A stretch of DNA of 64,000 nt from Actinoplanes xinjiangensis (lineage in GTDB: Bacteria; Actinomycetota; Actinomycetes; Mycobacteriales; Micromonosporaceae), in contig NZ_QGGR01000027.1 of the NCBI RefSeq assembly GCF_003148685.1, forward strand, positions 56,979-120,978, given 5' to 3'. The notes beneath the pieces are model-generated. The model was not told where the DNA came from, did no database searches, and saw only the letters and a program-made list of their open reading frames with translations. Made by a program: the position numbers and the translations under genes. Within the stretch, counting starts at the first letter, position 1, and the number at the start of each line of letters is the position of its first letter. Positions 1 to 9,454 of the stretch are shown here, one piece after another.

Positions 1-28
1 TACGATGACAACCGGCCGGAAAGCGCGC

Positions 29-80
29 GAAAGCCCCGTTCCGGCCAGCCGATGTCTCGACCGGACGAAGCGGGGCTTTC
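29..80 (-). terminator. Hairpin terminator of the conservon operon
   Basis: Ten-base arms gaaagccccg (29-38) and cggggctttc (71-80) are perfect inverted repeats, with a second short pairing tccgg/ccgga just inside. It lies about 50 bases past the stop of cvnD on the minus strand, so it probably ends that transcript. There is no long U tract, so the assignment rests on the stem. Confidence 0.6.
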
Positions 81-132
81 GACCGCCGTGCTACGAGCGG
101 AGCGCCTGCTGAGGTGCGTGCTTACTGCTTGC

Positions 133-741
133 TCAGGCCGGAGCCGTCGCGCGGGTCCGACGCATCGTCAGCACATACTCGACAAGCGAGATGAGGACGT
201 TCTTCGTCGATTCGCGGTTACGGGCGTCGCAGCTCACGACGGGCACGTCGCTCGAGACCGCCAAGGCGTCCCGCACGTCCTGCGCGTTGTGGTATTGCAT
301 GCCGTCGAAGCAGTTTATGGCCACCAGGTATGGCAGCCGCCGGTGCTCGAAGAAGTCGATGGCGGCGAAGCAGTCGGCGAGCCGACGCGTGTCCACCATC
401 ACCACTGCACCGATGGCACCCCGGACCAGCTCGTCCCACATGAACCAGAACCGTGTCTGGCCAGGTGTTCCGAACAGGTAGAGGATCAGGTCCCGGTCGA
501 TGCTGATCCGGCCGAAGTCCATGGCCACGGTGGTGGTCATCTTGCCCGGCACCTGCCGGTTGTCGTCGACACCCACACCGGCCGAGGTCATGATCGCCTC
601 GGTGGTCAGTGGGGTGATCTCCGAGACTGATCCCACCAGCGTCGTCTTGCCGACGCCGAAGCCACCGGCGATGACAATCTTCGCCGATGTCACGCGTCCC
701 GCAGCGGGACGGTGCGACATGTCAGAGCCTGCGAAGTCCAC
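133..741 (-). CDS. cvnD: CvnD-like small GTPase of a conservon
   Basis: ATP/GTP-binding protein of the CvnD/MglA-like family. The P-loop GGFGVGKTT is near residues 27-35, a switch-II-like GTPGQTRFWF near 90-100, and an N-x-x-D-like NCFDG near 143. In conservons this GTPase is thought to work with CvnA, CvnB and CvnC as a membrane-linked signalling complex. It is the last gene of the operon. The GTG at 741 follows a GGAAAGG site at good spacing and overlaps cvnC by 20 bases; an alternative ATG at 720 sits one base after the cvnC stop. Length, about 195-202 residues, is normal for the family. Confidence 0.9.
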   Translation of the reverse strand: MDFAGSDMSHRPAAGRVTSAKIVIAGGFGVGKTTLVGSVSEITPLTTEAIMTSAGVGVDDNRQVPGKMTTTVAMDFGRISIDRDLILYLFGTPGQTRFWFMWDELVRGAIGAVVMVDTRRLADCFAAIDFFEHRRLPYLVAINCFDGMQYHNAQDVRDALAVSSDVPVVSCDARNRESTKNVLISLVEYVLTMRRTRATAPA

Positions 742-1108
742 TCAGCACCCTTTCCAGCAGTTCCGTGCCTACCGCGTCGGTCTCGTCGTCCAGCGAGGTG
801 GGCTCGTACACCGCGACCAGGCCGTCAGTGGCCATGTCAGCGACGATGATTCGTGCCACACCGAGCGGCAGTTGCATGCGTGCGGCGATCTCGGCGAGCG
901 ACTGAACTCTGCCGCCGTCGCACATCGCCGCGATGTACTGATGCTCGCTTCCACCCTGTCCGCCGCGACTGATCCCAGAACGGCCGCGCACGGTTGTCTC
1001 GACCAGCGCTTCCAGCGCTATCTCAAGCTTCGGCCGGGTCCGACCGCGGGTCATGGCGTACGGCCTGACCAGCGCGCCAGTCGGCTCATCGCGTTCAGGC
1101 ATCGTCAC
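722..1108 (-). CDS. cvnC: DUF742 protein (CvnC-like)
   Basis: DUF742 protein, the third component of actinobacterial conservons. The N-terminus carries the usual VRPYAMTRGRT segment, and the middle resembles a winged-helix region (SLAEIAARMQLPLGVARIIV). Its molecular role is not established; family members accompany a sensor kinase, a roadblock protein and a GTPase, as here. The GTG at 1108 is preferred because AAGGAGG lies eight bases upstream; a TTG at 1114 is too close to that site. The 125 bases separating it from cvnB are unusually AT-rich for this window and could hold an internal promoter. Confidence 0.9.
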   Translation of the reverse strand: MTMPERDEPTGALVRPYAMTRGRTRPKLEIALEALVETTVRGRSGISRGGQGGSEHQYIAAMCDGGRVQSLAEIAARMQLPLGVARIIVADMATDGLVAVYEPTSLDDETDAVGTELLERVLSGLRRL

Positions 1109-1233
1109 CGTCAACCCCTCCTTCGGCCCCTCGAAGTGTATTGGTTATCAAAGCTTTTACCAGTAGCCGGCTGAGCTTACTCGGGCCGCGAAACCCCAGA
1201 CAAACGCCTGGATGTCCCCGGCCCACTACCGCT

Positions 1234-1638
1234 TCAGCCCAGCACCCCGGCCGCCGAACGCGGCGCGGGAGTCAGAGCCTCGCCCACCCGGTCGACCAGG
1301 AGGGCCATCTCGTAGCCGACCTGACCGACGTCGCAGCTGCGCGCCGCGAGCACCGCGAACGAGGAACCGTCGGAGATGGACATCAGGAACAGGAAACCGT
1401 TGTCCATCTCGACGACCGTCTGGAGGACGGCGCCACCCTCAAAGCATCGTGCGGCACCCTGCGTCAGGCTTACCAGGCCGGACGCGATGGCCGCCAACTG
1501 GTCGGCGCGGTCCCGGGGGAGGTCCCGCGATGACGCCAGGAGCAGCCCATCGGCGGAGACCGCGATCGCGTGCGCGACCCCGGGAACGCGGTCGGCGAAG
1601 TTGGCCAGCAGCCAACCCAGATCCTGCGTAGATGTCAT
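1234..1638 (-). CDS. cvnB: Roadblock/LC7 domain protein (CvnB-like)
   Basis: A 134-residue roadblock/LC7 protein, the family that regulates or binds small Ras-like GTPases of the MglA/CvnD type. It starts with DLGWLLANFADRVPGVAHAIAVSADGLLLA, typical of the fold, and covers the whole domain. The ATG overlaps the cvnA stop by four bases (ATGA), which suggests coupled translation with the kinase. Its likely partner is the GTPase encoded two genes downstream. Confidence 0.92.
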   Translation of the reverse strand: MTSTQDLGWLLANFADRVPGVAHAIAVSADGLLLASSRDLPRDRADQLAAIASGLVSLTQGAARCFEGGAVLQTVVEMDNGFLFLMSISDGSSFAVLAARSCDVGQVGYEMALLVDRVGEALTPAPRSAAGVLG

Positions 1639-4600
1639 GCCTCATGCTCCTTGCCAGCCTGCGAGGGCTGCTGCCCTCCCGGAGTGTCCTCCAGGTTGGT
1701 CGATTGTTCCTTGGTGCGACCGCGCTGGACGCCACGGTGGTACGCGGAGAGTAGCCCGCGAACCCCCTCAGGCGTACGGCGCTGGACGGAGTTACCGCCC
1801 CGGTCGACACCACCGGGGACGAGTTGAGCCATCGGCGTGCGCTTCGGAAGGCCAGCCGTGGTGGTGACCTCGACCGGCGCCTCGGCAGCCGCGCGGGCCG
1901 CCTGCCAGCCGTCGTCAGCCGCGGTCCGCCATGGGTTCGCCGCGGGTGCGCCACCATTGCTGTAACCCGCCGCCGCCGCGGCCGGAGCACCAACAGTAGC
2001 CGGGTCGAGGTTGCGGGTCTCGGGCGAAACCTGCTGCGGCACACCCGAGGTACGGACCGGTTCCCCGGTCGGGATGCGCTGCGAGACGACCGATTCCTCG
2101 CCGGCACCGGAGATCCTGGGGCCGGCCACGGGGGCGTCGTTCGTCGTGATGAACCACGCCGACTCCAGCTCCCGGAAGATCGGCAGCTCCATGGTCTCGT
2201 CCGCGAACGGGACCGCACCCTCCCGGGCCGAGGCCATCTGGGCCGCGGCGGTGGCCTGCGCCTCCGCCGGGTCCGGGCTGGCCGGCAGGGCGGACACCGG
2301 CGAGACCGGTGCCGTCTGCGGGTTGACCGGCCGGGCCACCTGCGGCTGCACCTCGAAGTTCTCCGGGCGGAACCGCGGGATCTCGGCAGTCATGTCGAGC
2401 GCGGCGGCCAGGTTCTCCGGGACGTGCGGGGTGGCGGGCTCGCGGTCCGCGGCGACCGGCGGCCAGGCCGGCGGTGCCGAGGCATACGAGTTGCGCTGGT
2501 CGAGCGGCGATCCGGAGGTCGGGGAGGCCGACACCGGTTCGATCGGGCCGGAGGAGTACGGCGAGGCCGACACCGGCGGAGCGGGCGACACCGGAGGCGC
2601 CGAGATCGGCGGAACCGGGGGCGCCGACACCGGCGGCATGAACGTGTTCCGTCCCTGGCTCTCCGGGTTGGCCGGGAGCTGACGCGGAATCGTCGTACCG
2701 AAGCCGTTGATGTCGTTGTCCGGGCGGAATTCTCCGCCGTTGCGGCGCTGGGCCAGCTCGTCGAGACCGGCGAAGCCCTGCGGGCCGGACGGCAGCGGCG
2801 GGATGACCTCGTTGCTGCGCGGCCCGTGGAACCCGTTGGCCGAGCCGTTGCCGTTGCCGTTGAAGCCACCGCCGTTGAACCCACCGAAGCCGGCCGGAGC
2901 CGCACCGGTGAGGTCGGACCACGCCGGGACCGCGCCGTTGTAACCGTTCGACCCGTTCGAGCCGTTCGAGCCGTTGGAACCCGGGTAGCCGCTCTCCAGA
3001 GCCAGCGGCTCACCGAGGCCCGGCAGGCCGGAGCCCGGGCCGCCGTCGAACGCGCCACGTCCCGGGAGACCGTGGACCTGCGCGGAAGCCGTGGCGGCCA
3101 GGACGGAGACGGGCAGGCCCACCTCGGCGACGGTGCCGCGCTCGCGGTCCGCGGGCCGGAGTTCGACCCGGACCGCGTGCCGGTTCGCCAGCCGGGCGAC
3201 CACGACGAGGCCCATCATCCGGGAGACGGCCACGTCCACCGTCGGCGGGTTCGCGAGCCGCTCGTTGAGGTCGCGGAGCTGCTCACGGCTGATGCCGATG
3301 CCGTGGTCCTCGACCGTGAGGATGGCGTTCTCACCGACGCGCCGGGCCTCGACCAGAACGTTGGAGTTCGGCGGGGAGAAGGCGGTCGCGTTGTCGAAGA
3401 GCTCGGCGACCAGGTGGACCATGTCGTTCACGGCGTGTGCCGCGACCTCGATGTCCCGGTCGATCATGCCGAACTCGATGCGGGTGTAGTGCTCGACCTC
3501 GGACTGCGCGGCACGCAGCACGTCGATCAGAGCGGCCGGCTCACGCTGGACACGGGTCGAGTCGGCACCGGCGAGGACCAGGAGGTTCTCGTCGTTACGC
3601 CGCATTCGGGTGGCCAGGTGGTCGAGCTGGAAGAGCTCGGCCAGACGGTCCGGGTCCTCCTCGCCGCGCTCCAGGCGGTCCAGGTGACCGATGAGCCGGT
3701 CGACCAGGATCTGGGAACGGCGGGCGAGGTTGACGAACATCGTCGCGACGGAGGCACGGAGTGCGGCCTGCTCGGCCGCGGTCCGGACCGCCTCGAGGTG
3801 AACCGCGTTGAACGCCTCGGTCACCTGCCCGAACTCGTCCCGGCTGCGCACCGGGAGAGGCTCGGCGATCTGGTCGGCGACCTGCGCCGGGGTGAGTGAC
3901 GCGGAGAGCGCCGGGTCACGCAGCCGGCTCACCGCGTGCGGCAGGCCGAACTGGGCGACGGCGAGCGCACCCTGACGCAGCTCACGCAGCGAACGGGCCA
4001 TCGACCGGGCGACCAACCACGCGAAGAGGATGGCCAGCAGGAGCATGCCGAGCAGAAGACTGGTCTCCAGGAAGACGTCCTGGTTGGTCTCGTCCCGCAG
4101 CTCGGTGGCGTCGGCCACGATCTTCTTGTCGAACTCCACCTCGACCTGCCGGAACAGGTCGTTGTAGCCGGCCAGCGCCTCCTCCCATTGGGCGGAGTTG
4201 AACGGCAGCGGGTCGGTGCCCTGCGTGGGGCGGAAGTCCAGCGGCTGGGTGTAGTTCTCCGCCGCCTGTCGCTTCTCACCGCTCACGGTCTTGCCGAAGT
4301 AGTCGACCTCTTCGCTGGTACCCACCGCGTCGAGGGTCTTCACCGCCAGCTCGTAACCGGTCACGGTCTCGAGCAGATCCCGGCGGTGGGTGTTGTCGAA
4401 CTTCTGGTCGGCGACCATCTGCTGACCCAGGTAGCGCTGCTGGGCGATGTAGTCCTTCGCCCGGGCGACCGCGGCCACCACCCGGAGGTGATCGCTCAGC
4501 TCCTGGTTGTTGGCCAGCTGCGCGGAGACGTCGCGGACCTGGAGAAGGTCCTCGACGAGCCGGTTGTAGGTGTTGAGGACGTTGGACTCGTCCTCGTCGC

Positions 4601-5075
4601 CCTTGGCGACCCGGCTGCGGAAGGCCGGAAGGTCCTCGATGTTGCGGTCCAGGCGCAGAAGCACCTGGGTCACATTGTCCGGAACGTCCTCGAGAGCGCC
4701 CTTCTGCTGAAGGTACGGCTCCTTGGCGTCGTCGACCTCGGGGTGCTCGTCGTTGTACAGCTTGACGGCGGACTTGAAGGTCTCGCCGTTCTTCGGGCTG
4801 TTGGCGATCATCACGCCGTAGGTCCGCTCGGCCTGCAGGTGGTCGACCAGACCACCGGCGGCCTCGGACAGCACCGAGAGGGTGCGCGCGCGCTCCGCGT
4901 TACTGGCTTCGTCGATGTGGTCCACGAGGCCGTTGACACCGACGACGATCGTTGCCACCGTCGGCACCAGCATGATCAGGCCAAGTTTGGACCAGATCGG
5001 TAGGTCTCGGAGCCGACCCGCAGGTCGGCTGAGACGCGACATGACGCCATTCGCGCTGTTGGGGCGCTTGCTCAC
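1635..5075 (-). CDS. cvnA: Nitrate/nitrite-sensor-type histidine kinase (CvnA-like)
   Basis: Large membrane kinase (1146 residues) heading the conservon. Order: cytosolic N-terminus, TM helix near 28-51, extracytoplasmic NIT-like sensing region to about 310, second TM near 325-345, HAMP-like linker, ATPase domain with N-box HLVAELFDNATAFSPP and G-box DHGIG. A tail of nearly 500 residues rich in Gly, Pro, Ser and Asn, with SNG repeats, follows. The GTG at 5075 is chosen because AGGAGG sits eight bases upstream; an in-frame ORF reaches to 5228 but has no comparable site. Classical phosphoacceptor His context is not obvious, as is usual in this family. The ligand is not shown by the sequence. 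Confidence 0.9.
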   Translation of the reverse strand: MSKRPNSANGVMSRLSRPAGRLRDLPIWSKLGLIMLVPTVATIVVGVNGLVDHIDEASNAERARTLSVLSEAAGGLVDHLQAERTYGVMIANSPKNGETFKSAVKLYNDEHPEVDDAKEPYLQQKGALEDVPDNVTQVLLRLDRNIEDLPAFRSRVAKGDEDESNVLNTYNRLVEDLLQVRDVSAQLANNQELSDHLRVVAAVARAKDYIAQQRYLGQQMVADQKFDNTHRRDLLETVTGYELAVKTLDAVGTSEEVDYFGKTVSGEKRQAAENYTQPLDFRPTQGTDPLPFNSAQWEEALAGYNDLFRQVEVEFDKKIVADATELRDETNQDVFLETSLLLGMLLLAILFAWLVARSMARSLRELRQGALAVAQFGLPHAVSRLRDPALSASLTPAQVADQIAEPLPVRSRDEFGQVTEAFNAVHLEAVRTAAEQAALRASVATMFVNLARRSQILVDRLIGHLDRLERGEEDPDRLAELFQLDHLATRMRRNDENLLVLAGADSTRVQREPAALIDVLRAAQSEVEHYTRIEFGMIDRDIEVAAHAVNDMVHLVAELFDNATAFSPPNSNVLVEARRVGENAILTVEDHGIGISREQLRDLNERLANPPTVDVAVSRMMGLVVVARLANRHAVRVELRPADRERGTVAEVGLPVSVLAATASAQVHGLPGRGAFDGGPGSGLPGLGEPLALESGYPGSNGSNGSNGSNGYNGAVPAWSDLTGAAPAGFGGFNGGGFNGNGNGSANGFHGPRSNEVIPPLPSGPQGFAGLDELAQRRNGGEFRPDNDINGFGTTIPRQLPANPESQGRNTFMPPVSAPPVPPISAPPVSPAPPVSASPYSSGPIEPVSASPTSGSPLDQRNSYASAPPAWPPVAADREPATPHVPENLAAALDMTAEIPRFRPENFEVQPQVARPVNPQTAPVSPVSALPASPDPAEAQATAAAQMASAREGAVPFADETMELPIFRELESAWFITTNDAPVAGPRISGAGEESVVSQRIPTGEPVRTSGVPQQVSPETRNLDPATVGAPAAAAAGYSNGGAPAANPWRTAADDGWQAARAAAEAPVEVTTTAGLPKRTPMAQLVPGGVDRGGNSVQRRTPEGVRGLLSAYHRGVQRGRTKEQSTNLEDTPGGQQPSQAGKEHEA

Positions 5076-5529
5076 GTCACCGTCCTCCTGATTCGGGCCC
5101 GGCATTCGGCTCGCCAGGCACCGCACACGGCCGACTCGCCGACGTCGGGCCCCCGAGATTCCATCACGACAAGTGTCAAAGAGAAAGAGCAGGCGGACAC
5201 GGACCGGTTGTGTGACGCGATGTTGCAACCTCGTAGTTGGACATCGCCGGTCTGAATATCACTGCCTGTGGTGCAGCACATCTCTCAAGGTCACTCACTC
5301 GATCGGCGCAGCATTGGGGGGTGGGTGCAGGCCGATCGGGTCCCGATCGTAGTCGATCGCGATAGAAGTGACGATGACTCGGTTCCCCGCGATCGGCAAG
5401 GCGAGGTGCCAGAGTATGCCGACTTTGCAGGCGGCAGTCTAGCCGAACGGCGGGGAGCCCAAGTCAGACGGTGGATTTCTTTTGACGTACGTTCGACCGA
5501 ATCCGAATTTGACCTGATATAGCGCGATC
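5076..5529. promoter_or_regulatory. Upstream region of the conservon with a GATCG-rich palindrome
   Basis: No gene is supported in these 454 bases. The section next to cvnA should hold its promoter. Five GATCG pentamers lie between 5301 and 5395, and two of them form a perfect palindrome, cgatcggg (5333-5340) and cccgatcg (5342-5349), with one base between. There is no T run, so it looks more like a protein-binding site than a terminator. The end near 5480-5520 is AT-rich. Confidence 0.35.
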
Positions 5530-6651
5530 TCAGGCGAGGAGCTTCGCGTACGCCGGCTTGATCACCTCGTTGATCAGGACCAGCCGCTCGTCATACGGGA
5601 TGAACGCCGACTTCATGGCATTGATGGTCAGCCACTGGAACTCCATCCAGCCCCACCCGAACGCCTCGGCCAGCAGGGTCATCTCCTTCGACATCGACGT
5701 ACCGCTCATCAGCCGGTTGTCGGTGTTGACCGTGACCCGGAACCGGAGGTCGCGCAGCAGCTTGATCGGGTGCTCGGAGATCGACGCGGCGGCGCCGGTC
5801 TGCACGTTCGACGACGGGCACATCTCGAGCGGGATCCGCTTGTCCCGGACGTAGGCGGCGAGACGGCCCAGCACCGGCGGTGCCGAGTGGGTGCCGCCGG
5901 TGGCCGACGGGGCGCTCGGCCCGTCCGCGGTGACCGTGATGTCGTCGATCAGGCGTACCCCATGGCCCAGACGGTCCGCACCGCACCACTGGAGGGCCTG
6001 CCAGATCGACGGCAGGCCGAAGGCCTCGCCGGCGTGGATGGTGAAGTGGAAGTTCTCCCGCTGGAGGTACTCGAAGGCGTCCAGGTGCCGGGTGGGCGGG
6101 AAGCCCGCCTCGGCGCCGGCGATGTCGAAACCGACCACGCCGCTGTCCCGGTAGCGGACCGCCAGCTCGGCGATCTCCTGCGACCGGGCCGCGTGCCGCA
6201 TCGCGGTGAGCAGGGTGCCGATCCGGATGGGCGTGCCGTTCGCCGCCGCTTCGGCGCAGCCCTCCCGGAACCCGGCGTGCACCACCTCGACCACCCGGTC
6301 GAGGGTGAGACCGCGCTCCAGGTGCTGCTCCGGGGCATACCGGATCTCGGCGTAGACGACGCCGTCGGCGGCCAGGTCGAGGGCGCACTCGCGGGCGACC
6401 CGATGCAGGCCCTCCTCGGTCTGCATCACCGCGACGGTGTGGGCGAAGGTCTCCAGGTACCGTTCCAGCGAACCGGAGTCGGCGGCGGCGACGAACCACT
6501 CGCCGAGCCGTTCCGGATCAGTGGAGGGCAGTGGATGTCCGACCTTCTCGGCCAGCTCGACGATGGTGGCCGGCCGCAGTCCACCGTCCAGGTGGTCGTG
6601 CAGCAGGACTTTCGGGGCCTTGATGATGTCGGAATGTGCGATGCCAGCCAT
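5530..6651 (-). CDS. add: Adenosine deaminase
   Basis: Deaminates adenosine or deoxyadenosine to inosine in purine salvage. All metal and catalytic motifs are visible: HDHLDGGLRP near residues 18-27 (two zinc His), HAGE near 201-204 (His, catalytic Glu), a second His in DRLGHGVRL, and NTDN near 310-313 for the zinc Asp. At 373 residues it is normal length for the actinobacterial enzyme, including the insert after HGVRL. It is divergent from the rRNA methyltransferase with only 26 bases between starts. The nucleoside transporter and deoA/cdd nearby fit a salvage locus. Confidence 0.96.
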   Translation of the reverse strand: MAGIAHSDIIKAPKVLLHDHLDGGLRPATIVELAEKVGHPLPSTDPERLGEWFVAAADSGSLERYLETFAHTVAVMQTEEGLHRVARECALDLAADGVVYAEIRYAPEQHLERGLTLDRVVEVVHAGFREGCAEAAANGTPIRIGTLLTAMRHAARSQEIAELAVRYRDSGVVGFDIAGAEAGFPPTRHLDAFEYLQRENFHFTIHAGEAFGLPSIWQALQWCGADRLGHGVRLIDDITVTADGPSAPSATGGTHSAPPVLGRLAAYVRDKRIPLEMCPSSNVQTGAAASISEHPIKLLRDLRFRVTVNTDNRLMSGTSMSKEMTLLAEAFGWGWMEFQWLTINAMKSAFIPYDERLVLINEVIKPAYAKLLA

Positions 6652-6677
6652 CAGAAGAGCCTAGAGGGAAGCGCTCG

Positions 6678-7493
6678 ATGATCGACGGAGCTATTCCGTA
6701 TCTGTGGTGCCCGGTGTGCCGGGAGCCACTCGCCCGCCGGGAGCGGGCGCTGCGCTGCCCGCGGCGGCACAGCTTCGACATGGCCCGGCAGGGGTACGCC
6801 GACCTGAGTGCCGGGCGCCTGCCGCACACCGGGGACAGCGCCGAGATGGTGGCCGACCGGGCCGGGTTCCTGGCCGCCGGGCACTACTCGTTCATCGCCG
6901 ATGCGCTGGCCGGGCATCCGGCCGACGGGCTGGTGCTGGACGCCGGCACCGGGACCGGCGACTACCTGGCCTGGTTCCTGGACGCCGCCCCCGGGGCGAC
7001 CGGGCTGGGGCTGGACGTCTCCAAGCCGGCGCTGCGACGGGCCGCGAAGGCGCATCCGCGGGCGGCGGCCGTCCTGACCGACCTGTGGCGCCCTCTGCCG
7101 GTCGCCGACGCGGTGGCGGGCGTGGTCCTCAACGTCTTCGCGCCGCGCAACGGCCCGGAGTTCCACCGGGTGCTGCGCCCCGACGGTGTGCTGCTGGTGG
7201 TCACCCCGGCCGCCGACCACCTGGCCGAGCTGATCGCCGCGCACGGGCTGATCCAGGTCGACCCGGACAAGGCGGCCCGGGTCAGCGGCAGCCTCGGCGA
7301 GCACTTCGCCCTCGCCTCGAGCGTCACGCTGCGGCGGGAACTGACACTGACCGCGGCCGAGGCCCGGACGCTGATCGGGATGACCCCCAGCGCCCGGCAC
7401 GTGCCGGCGGACGGCCTGCCCACCCACGGCCTGACGGTGACGGCCGCCGTCGACGTGGCGGCCTACCGGCCGCTTCCCCGGGCGTCCGGCTAG
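6678..7493 (+). CDS. RlmA-family 23S rRNA (guanine-N1) methyltransferase
   Basis: SAM-dependent methyltransferase of the RlmA/TlrB family. The N-terminus is a short zinc ribbon (CPVC, then C and H in RCPRRHSFD) followed by ARQGYADL, the hallmark of the family; the SAM motif VLDAGTGTGDYLAW lies near 83-96. Substrate would be a guanine in 23S rRNA helix 35; which one, and whether it gives macrolide tolerance, cannot be told. The ATG at 6678 is preferred over upstream in-frame codons because of gaggga eight bases ahead. Its stop shares a CTAG palindrome with the converging DUF4272 gene. Confidence 0.88.
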   Translation: MIDGAIPYLWCPVCREPLARRERALRCPRRHSFDMARQGYADLSAGRLPHTGDSAEMVADRAGFLAAGHYSFIADALAGHPADGLVLDAGTGTGDYLAWFLDAAPGATGLGLDVSKPALRRAAKAHPRAAAVLTDLWRPLPVADAVAGVVLNVFAPRNGPEFHRVLRPDGVLLVVTPAADHLAELIAAHGLIQVDPDKAARVSGSLGEHFALASSVTLRRELTLTAAEARTLIGMTPSARHVPADGLPTHGLTVTAAVDVAAYRPLPRASG

Positions 7494-8170
7494 ACGGAGA
7501 GGTCGACCTCTTCCCATTCCGGGGGAGCGTCGTGGTACGGCCCCTTGAAGACCACCGCCCACTCGAGGGCCCACCGGCGCTGGCCGATCGCGTTGCTGTC
7601 CACCTCGCCCGGCAGCGGCCGGCCGCTCTGCTCCGCCTCCTGATAGGCCCAGTCCAGGCAGTAGTAGAGGTCGAGCAGGACCGCGGCCTCGATCGGGTCA
7701 CGGACCGCGACCAGCGACCGGGACCGCCAGCTGGCGAACGTCTCCCCCGCGGGCAGCTCGGGCATCTGGGCCATCATCCGGTCGTCCGGCGCCACGGTGG
7801 GGTCCAGGTGCCGGCTCAGGCCGAGCAGCCAGGCCAGTGCGAAGACCGCGTCGTGGTGCAGCACGAAGGAGCGGTGGTCGCCTTTCGCCCCGATCACGAA
7901 CTGCCACTCCGGCGGGGTGACCTGCTCCACCAGGTGCGAGCCGAGCAGCCAGCTCATCGCGGCCTCGGTGGGCATGCCGAAGCAGCGGGCGACGACGACG
8001 TGCAGCACCGCGGCGCGGGCTTCCAGCTCCGCGGTCGGGCGCAGCTCGACGGTGTCACCCGCCTCCCAGACCAGTGGGAACGCCAGCGGGGGCAGGGGCA
8101 GGCCGAGACGGGCCAGCTCGTCGAGACTTGCCTCGCGGACCGCGCGGGGGTCGGGGGCGGCCATCTGCAT
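7490..8170 (-). CDS. DUF4272 domain protein
   Basis: A 226-residue cytosolic protein that I assign to DUF4272 from its Trp-rich repeats (AMSWLLGSHLVEQV, FALAWLLGLSRHL) and the C-terminal IGQRRWALEWAV segment. No function is known. It converges on the rRNA methyltransferase with a four-base overlap and is followed six bases later by deoA on the same strand, ending 7 bases upstream of its own start, so it could be read with neither. No signal peptide or membrane helix is seen. Confidence 0.75.
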   Translation of the reverse strand: MQMAAPDPRAVREASLDELARLGLPLPPLAFPLVWEAGDTVELRPTAELEARAAVLHVVVARCFGMPTEAAMSWLLGSHLVEQVTPPEWQFVIGAKGDHRSFVLHHDAVFALAWLLGLSRHLDPTVAPDDRMMAQMPELPAGETFASWRSRSLVAVRDPIEAAVLLDLYYCLDWAYQEAEQSGRPLPGEVDSNAIGQRRWALEWAVVFKGPYHDAPPEWEEVDLSV

Positions 8171-8176
8171 GGCGGC

Positions 8177-9454
8177 TCAGGCTATGCGGTCGAGCAGGAG
8201 CGGGGAAGTGGCGGGCTGCCCGGCACCGACGGTTATCGCGCCGGCGGCGTCGTCGCGGGCCGCGGGGATCCGGGACTCGTCGTCGGCACGCAGCTCCAGG
8301 AGCACGTCACCGGCCTTGACCCGGTCACCGGGGCGGACCCGCAGCTGGACGCCGGCGCCGAAGCTGACCGGGTCCTCCTTGCGGGCGCGACCGGCACCGA
8401 GACGCCAGGCGGCGATGCCCACCCCGTACGCGTCGATCGAGGTCACCACGCCGTCCTCGCCGGCCCGCAGCACCTCGGTGTGGGCGGCCGTCGGCAGCGG
8501 CGCGTCCGGGTCGCCGCCCTGCGCGCGGATCATCGCCCGCCAGGTGTCCATCGCCTGCCCGCTCGTGAGCGCCTTCTCCGGGTCGGCGTCCACCCCGGCG
8601 GCGGCCAGCATCTCCCGGGCCAGAGCCAGGGTGAGCTCCACCACATCGGACGGTCCGCCGCCGGCGAGCACCTCGACCGACTCGGCGACCTCGTTGGCGT
8701 TACCGACGGCCAGGCCCAGCGGGGTGCTCATATCGGTCAGCAGGGCGACCGTGGTGACGCCGCTGTCCTTGCCGAGCTGGACCATGGTGCGGGCCAGTTC
8801 CTGCGCGGTCGCCAGGTCCTTCATGAACGCGCCGGTGCCCACCTTCACGTCCAGGACCAGCGCCCCGGTGCCCTCGGCGATCTTCTTGCTCATGATCGAG
8901 CTGGCGATCAGCGGGATGGCCTCGACCGTGCCGGTGACGTCGCGCAACGCGTACAGCTTGCGGTCGGCCGGCGCCAGGCCCTCGCCCGCCGCACAGATGA
9001 CCGCGCCGATCTCCTGGAGCTGGCTCTTGAACTGGTCGTTGCTGATCCGGGCCTGCCAGCCGGCGATCGACTCCAGCTTGTCCAGGGTGCCGCCGGTGTG
9101 GCCGAGGCCGCGGCCGGACAGCTGGGGCACGGCCACCCCGCACGCGGCGACCAGCGGGGTCAGCGGCAGGGTGATCTTGTCACCGACGCCGCCGGTGGAG
9201 TGCTTGTCGGCGGTCGGCCGGGACACCGAGGAGAGGTCCAGCCGTTCGCCGCTGTTGATCATCGCGGCGGTCCAGCGGGCGATCTCGGCGGGTGTCATGC
9301 CGCGCAGCAGGATCGCCATGGCGAGGGCCGACATCTGCTCGTCGGCGACGACACCCCTGGTGTAGGCGTCGACCACCCAGTCGATCTGGGCGTCGGTGAG
9401 CACGTGGCCGTCCCGCTTGGCCCGGATCACGTCCACGGCTGCGAATGCACTCAC
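8177..9454 (-). CDS. deoA: Thymidine phosphorylase
   Basis: Cleaves thymidine and deoxyuridine with phosphate in pyrimidine salvage. The N-terminal helical domain and the glycosyltransferase motif SGRGLGHTGGTLDKLESI near residues 107-124 are typical; the phosphate loop KHSTGGVGDK near 80-89 is intact. At 425 residues the length is normal. The long upstream in-frame extension is only the shadow of cdd; the GTG at 9454 has GAGG seven bases before it and overlaps the cdd stop as GTGA. It therefore forms a coupled pair with the cytidine deaminase. Confidence 0.95.
   Translation of the reverse strand: MSAFAAVDVIRAKRDGHVLTDAQIDWVVDAYTRGVVADEQMSALAMAILLRGMTPAEIARWTAAMINSGERLDLSSVSRPTADKHSTGGVGDKITLPLTPLVAACGVAVPQLSGRGLGHTGGTLDKLESIAGWQARISNDQFKSQLQEIGAVICAAGEGLAPADRKLYALRDVTGTVEAIPLIASSIMSKKIAEGTGALVLDVKVGTGAFMKDLATAQELARTMVQLGKDSGVTTVALLTDMSTPLGLAVGNANEVAESVEVLAGGGPSDVVELTLALAREMLAAAGVDADPEKALTSGQAMDTWRAMIRAQGGDPDAPLPTAAHTEVLRAGEDGVVTSIDAYGVGIAAWRLGAGRARKEDPVSFGAGVQLRVRPGDRVKAGDVLLELRADDESRIPAARDDAAGAITVGAGQPATSPLLLDRIA

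Noticed and set aside
1824..3899. Long plus-strand ORF of 691 residues
   Set aside because: Antisense shadow of cvnA, a common effect in very GC-rich genes; no domain recognised.
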